Positions 16,181-23,060 of a DNA stretch of 64,000 bases are shown here, in pieces. The translations under genes and the position numbers were made by a program. Origin of the DNA: Actinomadura sp. NAK00032 (GTDB lineage: Bacteria; Actinomycetota; Actinomycetes; Streptosporangiales; Streptosporangiaceae). The stretch covers positions 1,550,001 through 1,614,000 of the forward strand of contig NZ_CP054932.1 in assembly GCF_013364275.1 (NCBI RefSeq). The letters are read 5' to 3'. The stretch's first letter is position 1. Each line of letters opens with the position of its first letter. The notes under the pieces were generated by a model. It made no database searches and was not told where the DNA came from. It saw nothing but the letters and a program-made list of their open reading frames with translations.

Positions 16181-16226
16181 GCGGGAGGGCGAAGAGGCGG
16201 GAGGGCGGGGAGGCGGGAGGGCGGGG
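16181..16226 (+). repeat. G-rich tract able to form a G-quadruplex
   Basis: Repeated GGGAGGGCGGGG-like blocks with one-base spacers, about 45 bp long, just past the stop of the minus-strand STAS gene. Four or more runs of three to four G sit on the plus strand, so the STAS transcript would carry the C-rich complement. It may help end transcription there. Confidence 0.5.
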
Positions 16227-16246
16227 ACTCTGTGGGGAGCGGCGGG

Positions 16247-16600
16247 TCAGGAGGTGGCGGCCTCGTGGGCCGCTATCGCGTCCTCCAGGGAGCGGTGCAG
16301 GACGAAGATCTTGGTGAGCTGGGTGACGTGGAAGACCCGGCGCACCCGGTCGTTGACACCCATGAAGGACATCGAGCCGTCGCGCGCGCGGAGCCGGTGG
16401 TAGATGCCGACCAGCACGCCGAGGCCGGTGGAGTCGAGGAACGTCACCTCGCCGAGGTCGATGACGAGCTGGGTGCCGCCGTTGTCGATGATGCCGAGCA
16501 GTGCCTCGCGCAGCCGGGGGCTGGTGAAGACGTCGATCTCACCGCTGATCTTGACGACCGTGAGGCCCTTCTCGACGCGGTGCTCGACGGCGAAGTCCAC
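16247..16600 (-). CDS. STAS-domain anti-sigma factor antagonist
   Basis: A 117-aa single STAS domain of the SpoIIAA/RsbV/BldG type. In such switches the unphosphorylated form captures an RsbW-type anti-sigma factor and frees the sigma factor. Ser57 in DSTGLGVL is the expected phosphorylation site, and the flanking VIDLGEVTFLDSTG strand-helix is textbook. The GTG at 16,600 is chosen over an upstream ATG (16,621) because AAAGGAG lies six bases before it and because the family normally starts at this point. The RsbW-like ATPase gene begins about 100 bp upstream on the same strand, so kinase and antagonist are probably co-expressed. The SpoIIE phosphatase at 4.2 kb could complete the switch. Confidence 0.92.
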   Translation of the reverse strand: MDFAVEHRVEKGLTVVKISGEIDVFTSPRLREALLGIIDNGGTQLVIDLGEVTFLDSTGLGVLVGIYHRLRARDGSMSFMGVNDRVRRVFHVTQLTKIFVLHRSLEDAIAAHEAATS

Positions 16601-16697
16601 AGGTGCTCCTTTCATCCGCATGGCTCGTCGGGCCCTGTGCCAGGTGCCCGCGGGGGAAATGGATAGTTACCCCCGTCGCGCCCCGTTACGCCCTGCG

Positions 16698-17318
16698 TCA
16701 CGGGGAACGGAACAGTGCCCACACCACCTTGCCGTGGTCGAGCCCCCGCCACCCCCATCGGACGCTGAACGACTCGACGAGGTGCAGGCCGCGTCCCGTC
16801 TCGGCGATGTAGTCGGGCTCCCTGCGGCGCGGCGCGGAGCGGCTGGCGTCCATGATGGCGCAGAGCAGCCAGGGCGCCTCGTGCCCCAGGCGCAGCCTTA
16901 TCGCCGCCGGTGCGGAGCCCAGCGGGTCGGCCGGGTCGCCGTACACGCCCTCGCGGTGCACGTCGACGCCCGGCCGCCCGCTGGAGTTCACCCCTCCGCT
17001 GTGCCGCAGCGCGTTCGTGACGAGTTCGGAGACGACGAGGCCGACGTCGTCGGCGAGTTCCAGGAGGTCCCATTCGGCGAGGCGGGAGACGGCGAAGTGC
17101 CGGGCCTCGGTGACCGATTCCGGATCGGGCTGCACGGTGAACGACACCGCGGAGCCCCGCATTTCGGTCAGCGCCGTGACGGCCGTGTCGAGCCGCGGCG
17201 GCAGGTTCACCGACTCGGGGACGGGCGTCGACAGCCCAGCGTGGTCGCGTGGCTCGCTCGGCCCCGCGACGGGGCCGAGCTCCCACCGCGTGTCGTCGTG
17301 CGCGTGGCGTGACGTCAT
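16698..17318 (-). CDS. RsbW-like ATP-binding regulatory protein (HATPase_c)
   Basis: A 206-aa protein with one GHKL ATPase domain in the C-terminal 140 residues: N-box DDVGLVVSELVTNALRH and the late glycine box ETGRGLHLV. Such proteins act as serine kinases of STAS antagonists or as anti-sigma factors. About 60 disordered, acidic/Pro-rich residues precede the domain. ATG 17,318 is preferred although its ribosome-binding site is weak; the frame stays open to 17,507 without a better signal. It lies directly upstream of the STAS gene and is divergent from the XRE regulator, an arrangement seen often with DUF397/DUF5753 loci in Streptomyces relatives. Confidence 0.85.
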   Translation of the reverse strand: MTSRHAHDDTRWELGPVAGPSEPRDHAGLSTPVPESVNLPPRLDTAVTALTEMRGSAVSFTVQPDPESVTEARHFAVSRLAEWDLLELADDVGLVVSELVTNALRHSGGVNSSGRPGVDVHREGVYGDPADPLGSAPAAIRLRLGHEAPWLLCAIMDASRSAPRRREPDYIAETGRGLHLVESFSVRWGWRGLDHGKVVWALFRSP

Positions 17319-17414
17319 TCCACCGGACCCCGCAGAGTGATCTCGTTGTGCAGCCGTGGCTCGGAAGTCTCGTGCGTTATCCTGCGCATCGTAGCGTGCG
17401 AATGCAAGGCCCAA

Positions 17415-17424
17415 TGCACGTGCA
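17415..17424. promoter_or_regulatory. 10-bp perfect palindrome between divergent regulators
   Basis: TGCACGTGCA lies between the RsbW-like gene (start 17,318) and the XRE gene (start 17,545), with further ATGCA words at 17,402 and 17,414. It is a plausible operator for the XRE protein, inferred from position and symmetry only. Confidence 0.35.
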
Positions 17425-17544
17425 TCCGGGTTGTGTGGGTGTGGGGCGACGCGGATCGCATGCGGGTGAACGGAGGTAACCGCAGGACACTCAGGCCAGT
17501 GGCACACTAGGTTCGCTGTCCGCCGAATAGCCGGGAGGTTGGGC

Positions 17545-18411
17545 GTGACTCCAGAGACGCCGGGAAGCGGGTCGACGGTCCGTCGGATCCTGCTCGGGTC
17601 GCAACTGCGCCGTCTGCGCGAGCAGAAGGGCGTGACCCGTCAGGACGCCGGCTACGTCATCCGTGCGTCGGAGTCGAAGATCAGCCGTCTCGAGCTCGGC
17701 CGGGTCAGCTTCAAAGAACGTGACGTGGACGACCTGCTCACGTTGTACGGCGTCAGCGACAAGACCGAGCGCGAGGCGCTGCTGCAACTGGCGCGGGAGG
17801 CCAACACCCCCGGTTGGTGGCACCGGTACAACGACGTGCTGCCCGGCTGGTTCCAGACCTATGTGGGCCTGGAGGAGTCGGCGGCGTTGATCCGCACATA
17901 TGAACTGCAGTTCGTCCCGGGACTGCTGCAGTCGGAGGGGTATGCGCGTGCGGTGATCCGCCTAGGCAACGCCGGAGCCGCCGAACACGAGATCGACCAG
18001 CGCGTGGAACTGCGCCTGCAACGTCAGGAACGCCTCACGGGCCCGGACGCGCCGCGCCTGTGGGCCGTGGTGGACGAGGGCGCGCTGCGCCGTCCCATCG
18101 GCGGTCCGGAGGTGATGCGGGGCCAGTTCGAGCACCTCATCGAGATGTCGAAGCTGCCCAACGTCACCATCCAGATCATGCCGTTCAGGTTCGGCGGCCA
18201 CGCGGCCGAGGGCGGGGCCTTCACCATCCTGCGCTTTCCCGAGCAGGACCTGCCGGACGTGGTTTACGTCGAGAACCTCACCGGCGCGATGTACCTGGAC
18301 AAGCGCGACGACGTCGACACCTATCTGCAGGCGATGGAACGCCTGTGCGTCGACAGTGCGACCCCGGAGCGCACCGTCGAGCTTCTCGGTGATCTTCTCA
18401 GAGAGACATGA
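17545..18411 (+). CDS. XRE-family regulator with DUF5753 domain
   Basis: A 288-aa transcription regulator. The helix-turn-helix is at about residues 15-70 (LRRLREQKGVTRQDAGYVIRAS... SKISRLELGRV) and DUF5753 at about 95-280 (NTPGWWHRYNDVLPGWF, the GLLQSEGYARAV stretch and HLIEMSKLPNVTIQIMPF). These proteins pair with small DUF397 proteins in actinomycetes, often beside RsbW-like ATPases, and influence development and antibiotic production. The GTG at 17,545 has GGGAGG eight bases before it; a TTG six bases upstream overlaps that site. The stop overlaps the DUF397 start in an ATGA, so the two are translationally coupled. Confidence 0.93.
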   Translation: MTPETPGSGSTVRRILLGSQLRRLREQKGVTRQDAGYVIRASESKISRLELGRVSFKERDVDDLLTLYGVSDKTEREALLQLAREANTPGWWHRYNDVLPGWFQTYVGLEESAALIRTYELQFVPGLLQSEGYARAVIRLGNAGAAEHEIDQRVELRLQRQERLTGPDAPRLWAVVDEGALRRPIGGPEVMRGQFEHLIEMSKLPNVTIQIMPFRFGGHAAEGGAFTILRFPEQDLPDVVYVENLTGAMYLDKRDDVDTYLQAMERLCVDSATPERTVELLGDLLRET

Positions 18412-18662
18412 TGCTCCAGACCGATTACGACAACGGGATGCCGGCCGCCGAACTCCTCGGAGCACGGTGGCTGAAGTCCTCGCGAAGCAACTCCCAGGGG
18501 AACTGTGTGGAAATCGCCGAGCTGCCCGGCGGGCAGGTGGCGATGCGCAACTCCCGTCATCCCGACGGACCCGCCTTGATTTACACCCGCCCGGAGATAG
18601 AGGCGCTGATCCTTGGAGCCAAGGACGGCGACTTCGACCATCTCATCGCCTCCCGTAACTGA
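18408..18662 (+). CDS. DUF397 protein
   Basis: An 84-aa member of DUF397, with the hallmarks WLKSSRSNSQGNCVEIAEL and a late FDHLIASR-type tail. DUF397 proteins are small partners of XRE/DUF5753 regulators. The interaction is known in principle, for example in WhiJ-like systems of Streptomyces, but the mechanism is not settled. Two ATG codons lie at 18,408 and 18,411; the first overlaps the upstream stop. The hairpin at 18,764-18,789 with a T-rich tail ends the operon. Confidence 0.93.
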   Translation: MMLQTDYDNGMPAAELLGARWLKSSRSNSQGNCVEIAELPGGQVAMRNSRHPDGPALIYTRPEIEALILGAKDGDFDHLIASRN

Positions 18663-18763
18663 CGGCTCTCACAACGAACGGGCACGCCCGAACGGCGGCG
18701 GGTCGGCTCCGGAACACCGAACGTCGACCCGGCCGCGGTACGGACGGGCACCAGATCGCACAC

Positions 18764-18797
18764 AGGCCACCCCGGCGCGAGGGTGGCCTTTTCCTTT
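18764..18797 (+). terminator. Intrinsic terminator of the XRE-DUF397 operon
   Basis: Perfect 9-bp stem AGGCCACCC / GGGTGGCCT with an 8-base loop, followed directly by TTTCCTTT. It ends four bases before the stop of the convergent kinase gene. Confidence 0.85.
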
Positions 18798-18800
18798 CGC

Positions 18801-20663
18801 TCAGCCGCAGTTGCCGTAGGGGGCGCTGCGGCCGTTGCCGCCGAACCTGACGCAGACCCCGGGCGCCTTCACGTACACCGGCCCCGCGTACCAGGCGAAC
18901 GACCCGCTGTCGGCGATCGAGCTGCCGCCCTTCTTCTGGATCCACACCGACACGGGCGACTTCTTGCCGACGTTCACCGTCTTGATGGTGACCGCGCAGT
19001 TGTAGCCCGAGCTGTTGTAGAGCAGGTAGGCCCTGCCACCGGAGACGCTCAGCGACCGCTGCACGTAGTAGCCGCTCCCGTGGCCGCCGCTGTTGCACGC
19101 CTGCTGCGGTGTGTACTTGTTGGCGGGCTCCCGGGCGGGGGTTCCGCCGCCATCGTCTCCGCCACCGCCACCGGTGCCCGGTGTGGGCGCGGGCTGGCCC
19201 GGCTGCTGCGGTGCCCCCGGCTTCTTGGACGGGCCAGGGGACGCGGGGTTCCCGCTCTTCTTGCTCTGCGGCTGCCCGGACTTCTGCTTGGACGGGTTCT
19301 GCGCGGCGTTGCCCGCACTGCCGGTGGCCCCGCCGCCTTGCTGTCCGGCCTGGTTCTCGTCGGAGGCGACGGTCTGCCGGTCTCTGCCCTTGTCGTCGCC
19401 GCCCCTCGTCGCGGCCCAGGCGGCACCGCCCGCCAGGACGACGGCCACCGCCGCCGCGGCCGCGATGGGCACGATGAGGCGTCCGCGCTTCCTGCCCTCA
19501 GGCCCGTGCTGACCGTGCGGACCGTGCGGCGCGCCGGGCGGGACGGGAGGGACGGGCGGTGGTGCGCCGTGCACCTGGCCCGGCATGGCCGGCGGCGGGT
19601 TCAGCTCCTCGTAGGGCGGCGGTTGCGGGGCCGTCCTGTTCCGGGGGGCGGACGGGTCCGTGACGTGGTCGGGGGGCAGCAGGGCGCCCGCCATCGCCGA
19701 CGGGGAGCCGTGCGGGTCCGTCGAGCTCCGCGGCGCCCCCGCACCGGGCTCGGCCGCCGCGTCGGCGGGCAGACCGGGGAAGGCGGGCGGCGGCGGGACG
19801 GGCGGTTCGGCCGCGAACGTCCCGCTGGCGGCGCCGACCAGCCGCTCCTGCGCCTGGCGCGCGGTCGGGCGCTGCGCCGGGTCCTTGGCCAGGCACGCCA
19901 GGACGAGTCCGCGCATCGGTTCCGGCAGGTCGCCGAGGTCGGGCTCGCCGGTCAGGATCCGGTGCATGACCGAGGCCATCTCGTCGTTCCCGAACGCGGG
20001 ACGCCCGGTGAAGGCGAACCCCATCGTCGTGCCCCACGCGAACATGTCGGACGCGGGGCCGACCTCGCCGCCCGTGAAGTGCTCGGGCGACATGTAGGCG
20101 GGCGTGCCGACGTTCTGGGTCTCGCCTGCCGCGCCCAGCGCGCGCGCCACGCCGAAGTCGATGACGCGGGGGCCGTCCGGGCCGAGCATGACGTTGTGCG
20201 GCTTGAAGTCGCGGTGGACGATGCCGGCCTGGTGGATCGCGGTGAGCGCGGTCAGGGTGCTGATGGCGAGGCGCTCCAGCGCGCCGCCCGTGCGCGGGCC
20301 CTCCGACCGCACGACATGGTGCAGCGACAGGCCCGGCACGTACTCGCTGACGATGTAGGGCTGGTCGCCCGCGACGTCCGCGTCGAGCACCTGCGCGGTG
20401 CAGAACCGCGCCACGCGCTTGGCGACCTCCAGCTCGCGGACGAAGCGCGCGCGGGCCGACTCGTCGCCGGCGAGGCCGCCGTGCAGCAGCTTGATCGCGA
20501 CGTGGTCGGCGGGCTGGACCGGTCCCGTCGCGCCGACCCGCCGACCGAGGAAGACCGCGCCCTGGCCGCCCTCGCCGAGGCGGCCGAGGATCTCGTATCC
20601 GCCCAGCTCAGTGGGGTCGCCCGACCTCAATGGAAGGGCGTCCGGCATCGTCCTGTCCGTCAC
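18801..20663 (-). CDS. Receptor Ser/Thr protein kinase with SapA-like external domain
   Basis: A 620-aa Hanks-type kinase. The kinase domain is at about residues 20-280: glycine loop LGEGGQGAVF, Lys58 in VAIKLL, HRDFKPHN (150-157), DFG 169-171 and SPEHF. A long Pro-rich juxtamembrane linker follows, then one membrane segment (about 395-418), a low-complexity spacer and an external domain of about 105 residues. That domain has paired cysteines and words (YLLYNSSGYNCAV, YAGPVYVKAPG, CVRFGG) that resemble spore-associated protein A of Streptomyces. The kinase would sense the envelope or surface outside and phosphorylate targets inside. The GTG at 20,663 is chosen for GGGGAG eight bases upstream; the frame extends 12 codons further without a site. 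Confidence 0.9.
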   Translation of the reverse strand: MTDRTMPDALPLRSGDPTELGGYEILGRLGEGGQGAVFLGRRVGATGPVQPADHVAIKLLHGGLAGDESARARFVRELEVAKRVARFCTAQVLDADVAGDQPYIVSEYVPGLSLHHVVRSEGPRTGGALERLAISTLTALTAIHQAGIVHRDFKPHNVMLGPDGPRVIDFGVARALGAAGETQNVGTPAYMSPEHFTGGEVGPASDMFAWGTTMGFAFTGRPAFGNDEMASVMHRILTGEPDLGDLPEPMRGLVLACLAKDPAQRPTARQAQERLVGAASGTFAAEPPVPPPPAFPGLPADAAAEPGAGAPRSSTDPHGSPSAMAGALLPPDHVTDPSAPRNRTAPQPPPYEELNPPPAMPGQVHGAPPPVPPVPPGAPHGPHGQHGPEGRKRGRLIVPIAAAAAVAVVLAGGAAWAATRGGDDKGRDRQTVASDENQAGQQGGGATGSAGNAAQNPSKQKSGQPQSKKSGNPASPGPSKKPGAPQQPGQPAPTPGTGGGGGDDGGGTPAREPANKYTPQQACNSGGHGSGYYVQRSLSVSGGRAYLLYNSSGYNCAVTIKTVNVGKKSPVSVWIQKKGGSSIADSGSFAWYAGPVYVKAPGVCVRFGGNGRSAPYGNCG

Positions 20664-20763
20664 ACCACTCGCTCCCCGTCGCTTCCGGCTCGTCCGCAAG
20701 ACCGTGCGGCAAGACTATTGGGCACACGATGGTAGGCGCTCCGCGCGCTCGTCGACGCAAATA

Positions 20764-20775
20764 GGACTATAGTCC
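20764..20775. promoter_or_regulatory. Perfect 12-bp palindrome upstream of tetR
   Basis: GGACTATAGTCC is self-complementary and sits 26 bp before the TetR start, containing a TATAGT that could serve as the -10 element. A TetR dimer bound here would block its own promoter. It is also near the kinase gene, which is divergent. Confidence 0.6.
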
Positions 20776-20800
20776 GGTTGATTTCGACGAGGAGGCGCCG

Positions 20801-21436
20801 ATGGACCGGGGACCCGCGAGCGGTCGGCGCGTCGACCTCGAACTGATGCGGACGCCGCCGCCCAAGGAGCGCGCCGACGCCGCCCGCAACCGCGTGAAGG
20901 TGCTGGACGCGGCGGCCGGGCTCTTCGCCGGGCAGGGGGTCGAGTCGGTCTCGATGGACGCCGTCGCCGCCGCGGCGGGCGTCGGCAAGGGGACGCTCTT
21001 CCGCCGCTTCGGCGACAAGGCGGGCCTGGCGGCGGCCCTCCTGAACCAGCGCGAGCGCGATCTGCAGGATGCGATCCTTTCCGGCCCGGCCCCGCTGGGC
21101 CCGGGCGCCGGGGACGCGGCCGTCCCGCCGTCCGACCGCCTGCACGCCTTCGCCGACGCCTACCTCGACTACGCGCTGGACCACCTCTCCCTGCTGCGGA
21201 TGTCGGAGACCGCCGCGCCGGGAGCGCGCTACCGCATCGGCGCCTACGGGTTCTGGCACCGGCACCTGACGATCCTTCTCGACCAGCTGGGTGAAACGGA
21301 CGCGGAGGCCACCGCGCATGCGCTTCTGGCCGTCCTCGGTGCGGAGCACCTCGCCGCGATGGTCGACGGCGTAGGGGCGGAACGCGCGCGCGCCGCCGTC
21401 CAGGCGCTGTACAACATGCACCCCGACCGGCCCTGA
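20801..21436 (+). CDS. TetR-family regulator
   Basis: A 211-aa repressor. The DNA-binding domain is at residues about 26-80 (RVKVLDAAAGLFAGQGVE ... AAAGVGKGTLFRRFGDK), and the helical ligand domain fills the rest. GAGGAGG lies five bases before the ATG. The palindrome 26 bp upstream is a likely autoregulatory operator. No enzyme or transporter gene sits beside it apart from the divergent kinase, so its regulon and ligand cannot be deduced. A strong terminator follows at once. Confidence 0.9.
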   Translation: MDRGPASGRRVDLELMRTPPPKERADAARNRVKVLDAAAGLFAGQGVESVSMDAVAAAAGVGKGTLFRRFGDKAGLAAALLNQRERDLQDAILSGPAPLGPGAGDAAVPPSDRLHAFADAYLDYALDHLSLLRMSETAAPGARYRIGAYGFWHRHLTILLDQLGETDAEATAHALLAVLGAEHLAAMVDGVGAERARAAVQALYNMHPDRP

Positions 21437-21450
21437 CCGCGAGACGACGA

Positions 21451-21477
21451 AACCCCCGTGCGCGATGCACGGGGGTT
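21451..21477 (+). terminator. Terminator after tetR
   Basis: Perfect 11-bp stem AACCCCCGTGC / GCACGGGGGTT with a 5-base loop, 15 bases past the TetR stop. The symmetrical A/T ends let it also work for the minus-strand small gene at 21,551. Confidence 0.85.
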
Positions 21478-21550
21478 CGGCGTCACATGCTCGACCAAGA
21501 CCAGGTCGGGCCGGACCGGACCAGCTGCCGGAGGGTGCGGGGGGCGGAGG

Positions 21551-21733
21551 TCAGGCCGGGTCGGGAGTCTGCCGCTCGGGGCGGGACTCCTCCCGGCCGT
21601 CCACTTTGCCCGGTGGTCCCTCCAGGGCGTGGTTGCGTTCCAGCTGGGCCGCCACCGCGAGGGCGCGCAGCGACGTCGTCTTCACGTGTTTGCGTCCGTT
21701 GGTGGAACGGGTGCGGGGGATGCTGCTGGGCAC
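21551..21733 (-). CDS. Small 60-aa basic protein, unrecognised
   Basis: Starts at GTG with a near-ideal ribosome-binding site (GGAGGTGA, six bases upstream), which is the main reason to believe it. The product begins with a Ser/Arg-rich tip, then a basic stretch (STNGRKHVKTTSLRALAVAAQ) and a Pro/Arg/Glu-rich tail. There are no cysteines, signal peptide or membrane segment. It may bind nucleic acid or a protein partner; no family is recognised. It stands alone on the minus strand between TetR and PadR, with the tetR hairpin (21,451-21,477) downstream as a possible shared terminator. Confidence 0.7.
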   Translation of the reverse strand: MPSSIPRTRSTNGRKHVKTTSLRALAVAAQLERNHALEGPPGKVDGREESRPERQTPDPA

Positions 21734-21892
21734 GGTTCACCTCCATGGGTCGTGGACATGGGTGCTACCCGGTTCGCCGGTGTTCGCACGGTAGTTGCAA
21801 CCGCAAGATCCTTCCGGCTATTCCGAGTGATCGTTCCGTTTATGCGCGTCCGGTTCCGGCCGCCCCGCCGTGCCACAGACTGGGCTCGCTAC

Positions 21893-21917
21893 CTAGGTTG
21901 TATTCCTAACTAGGTTG
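21893..21917. promoter_or_regulatory. Direct repeats upstream of padR
   Basis: CTAGGTTG occurs twice (21,893-21,900 and 21,910-21,917), 17 bp start to start, in an AT-richer island about 50 bp before the PadR start. The first copy overlaps the palindrome CCTAGG. A candidate PadR operator, by position. Confidence 0.4.
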
Positions 21918-21966
21918 CCCTACCGTATAGATCGTTGCGCAAACCCAAGAGGAGGTGCCGTCGGAC

Positions 21967-22305
21967 ATGGCCGTCGACCGCCGGGCCAGCTGGCTCAAGG
22001 GCGTCCTCGACCTGCTGGTCCTCGCCGGGCTGACCCGCGGCGAGAGCTACGGGTACGAGATCGCCAAGACCCTCGCCGACGCCGGGCTGGGGCAGATCAA
22101 GGGCGGCACGCTGTACCCCGTCCTCAACCGGCTGGAGGAGGCGGGGCTGGTCTCCTCGGAGTTCCGCGCCGCCGACCGCGGCCCCGGCCGCCGCTACTAC
22201 CGCCTCACCGCCGCGGGCGGCGCGACGCTCACCGAGCAGAGCGGCCTGTGGCTCGCCTTCGACGAATCAGTGCGGAAGATGCTCACCCAGGGAGCGGACC
22301 GATGA
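21967..22305 (+). CDS. PadR-family transcriptional regulator
   Basis: A 112-aa winged-helix repressor: LKGVLDLLVLAGL, GESYGYEIAKTL, KGGTLYPVLNRLEEAGLV and GRRYYRLT are all PadR hallmarks. ATG 21,967 is preferred; GGAGG lies 11 bases upstream. An in-frame GTG at 21,955 overlaps that site and is less likely. It overlaps the next gene by ATGA, the usual PadR plus HAAS-domain membrane-protein pair, so it most likely represses its own operon until an envelope or ligand signal arrives. Confidence 0.92.
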   Translation: MAVDRRASWLKGVLDLLVLAGLTRGESYGYEIAKTLADAGLGQIKGGTLYPVLNRLEEAGLVSSEFRAADRGPGRRYYRLTAAGGATLTEQSGLWLAFDESVRKMLTQGADR

Positions 22306-23039
22306 CCAACCCCTACTTCGACGAACTGACGCGGCGCCTGCGCGGCCGCGGCCTCCCCGAGAAGGAGATCACCCGGACCGTGGCCGACCTGGCCGCCTTC
22401 GCGGCCGAGTCCGGCACCGACCCGGAGCAGGAGTTCGGTACGCCGGACGAGTTCGCCGCGCAGCTCGCGGGAGCGGGCGAGCCCGGCAGCGCCCCCGCCG
22501 GCGCCGCCGCCCCGCCGGCCTCGGCCGAGACGTGGACGTGGCGGGCCGACGCGTTCCACGAGCGCGAGGTGCTCAACCGCTACGGCGACGAGGGCTGGGA
22601 GGTCGAGCGCGTCGACTCCGTCGGCCGCTTCGTGAGCCGCCGCACCGGCGACCACCCGCTGCGCTGGGAGTACCGCCGCGAGACCGCGCTGCCCCGCAAC
22701 CGCGCCGCCGTCGCCGAGCGCCTCGCGCCGGACGGCTGGGAGCCGTGCGGGTCGTGGTTCCACTTCGAGTACTTCAAGCGCCCCAAGGCGGTCATGCTCG
22801 GCCTGGAGGGCGAGCTCGACCTGCCGCCGGAGGCCCCGGCCCAGGCGACCTACTGGAGCAGGCGCTTCTATCTCTTCCTCGCCGGCTACATCGCCCTCAT
22901 CGCCGCCGTGTGCACGGCCTGGATCGTCTTCGCGCTGGACGACTCGCGCTCCACCTTCATCGGGGGCTTCCTGGCCGGCGGCGTGGTGGCCGTCGCGCTG
23001 GTGGGCCTGCGCCTATGGCAGGCCCACCGCGCGCATTAG
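22302..23039 (+). CDS. HAAS-domain (DUF1700-like) membrane protein
   Basis: A 245-aa protein coupled to padR. Residues 1-55 form a HAAS-type helical domain (YFDELTRRLRGRGLPEKEI ... EFGTPDEFAAQL). A middle cytoplasmic region (about 75-165) resembles DUF2812-type domains with repeated Trp/Tyr/Phe. Two membrane segments sit near the C-terminus (about 185-208 and 217-238). The likely role is a membrane partner of the PadR regulator. The next gene is convergent, with stops 22 bp apart. Confidence 0.75.
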   Translation: MTNPYFDELTRRLRGRGLPEKEITRTVADLAAFAAESGTDPEQEFGTPDEFAAQLAGAGEPGSAPAGAAAPPASAETWTWRADAFHEREVLNRYGDEGWEVERVDSVGRFVSRRTGDHPLRWEYRRETALPRNRAAVAERLAPDGWEPCGSWFHFEYFKRPKAVMLGLEGELDLPPEAPAQATYWSRRFYLFLAGYIALIAAVCTAWIVFALDDSRSTFIGGFLAGGVVAVALVGLRLWQAHRAH

Positions 23040-23060
23040 CGGCGCTCCGGGCGACCGGCG

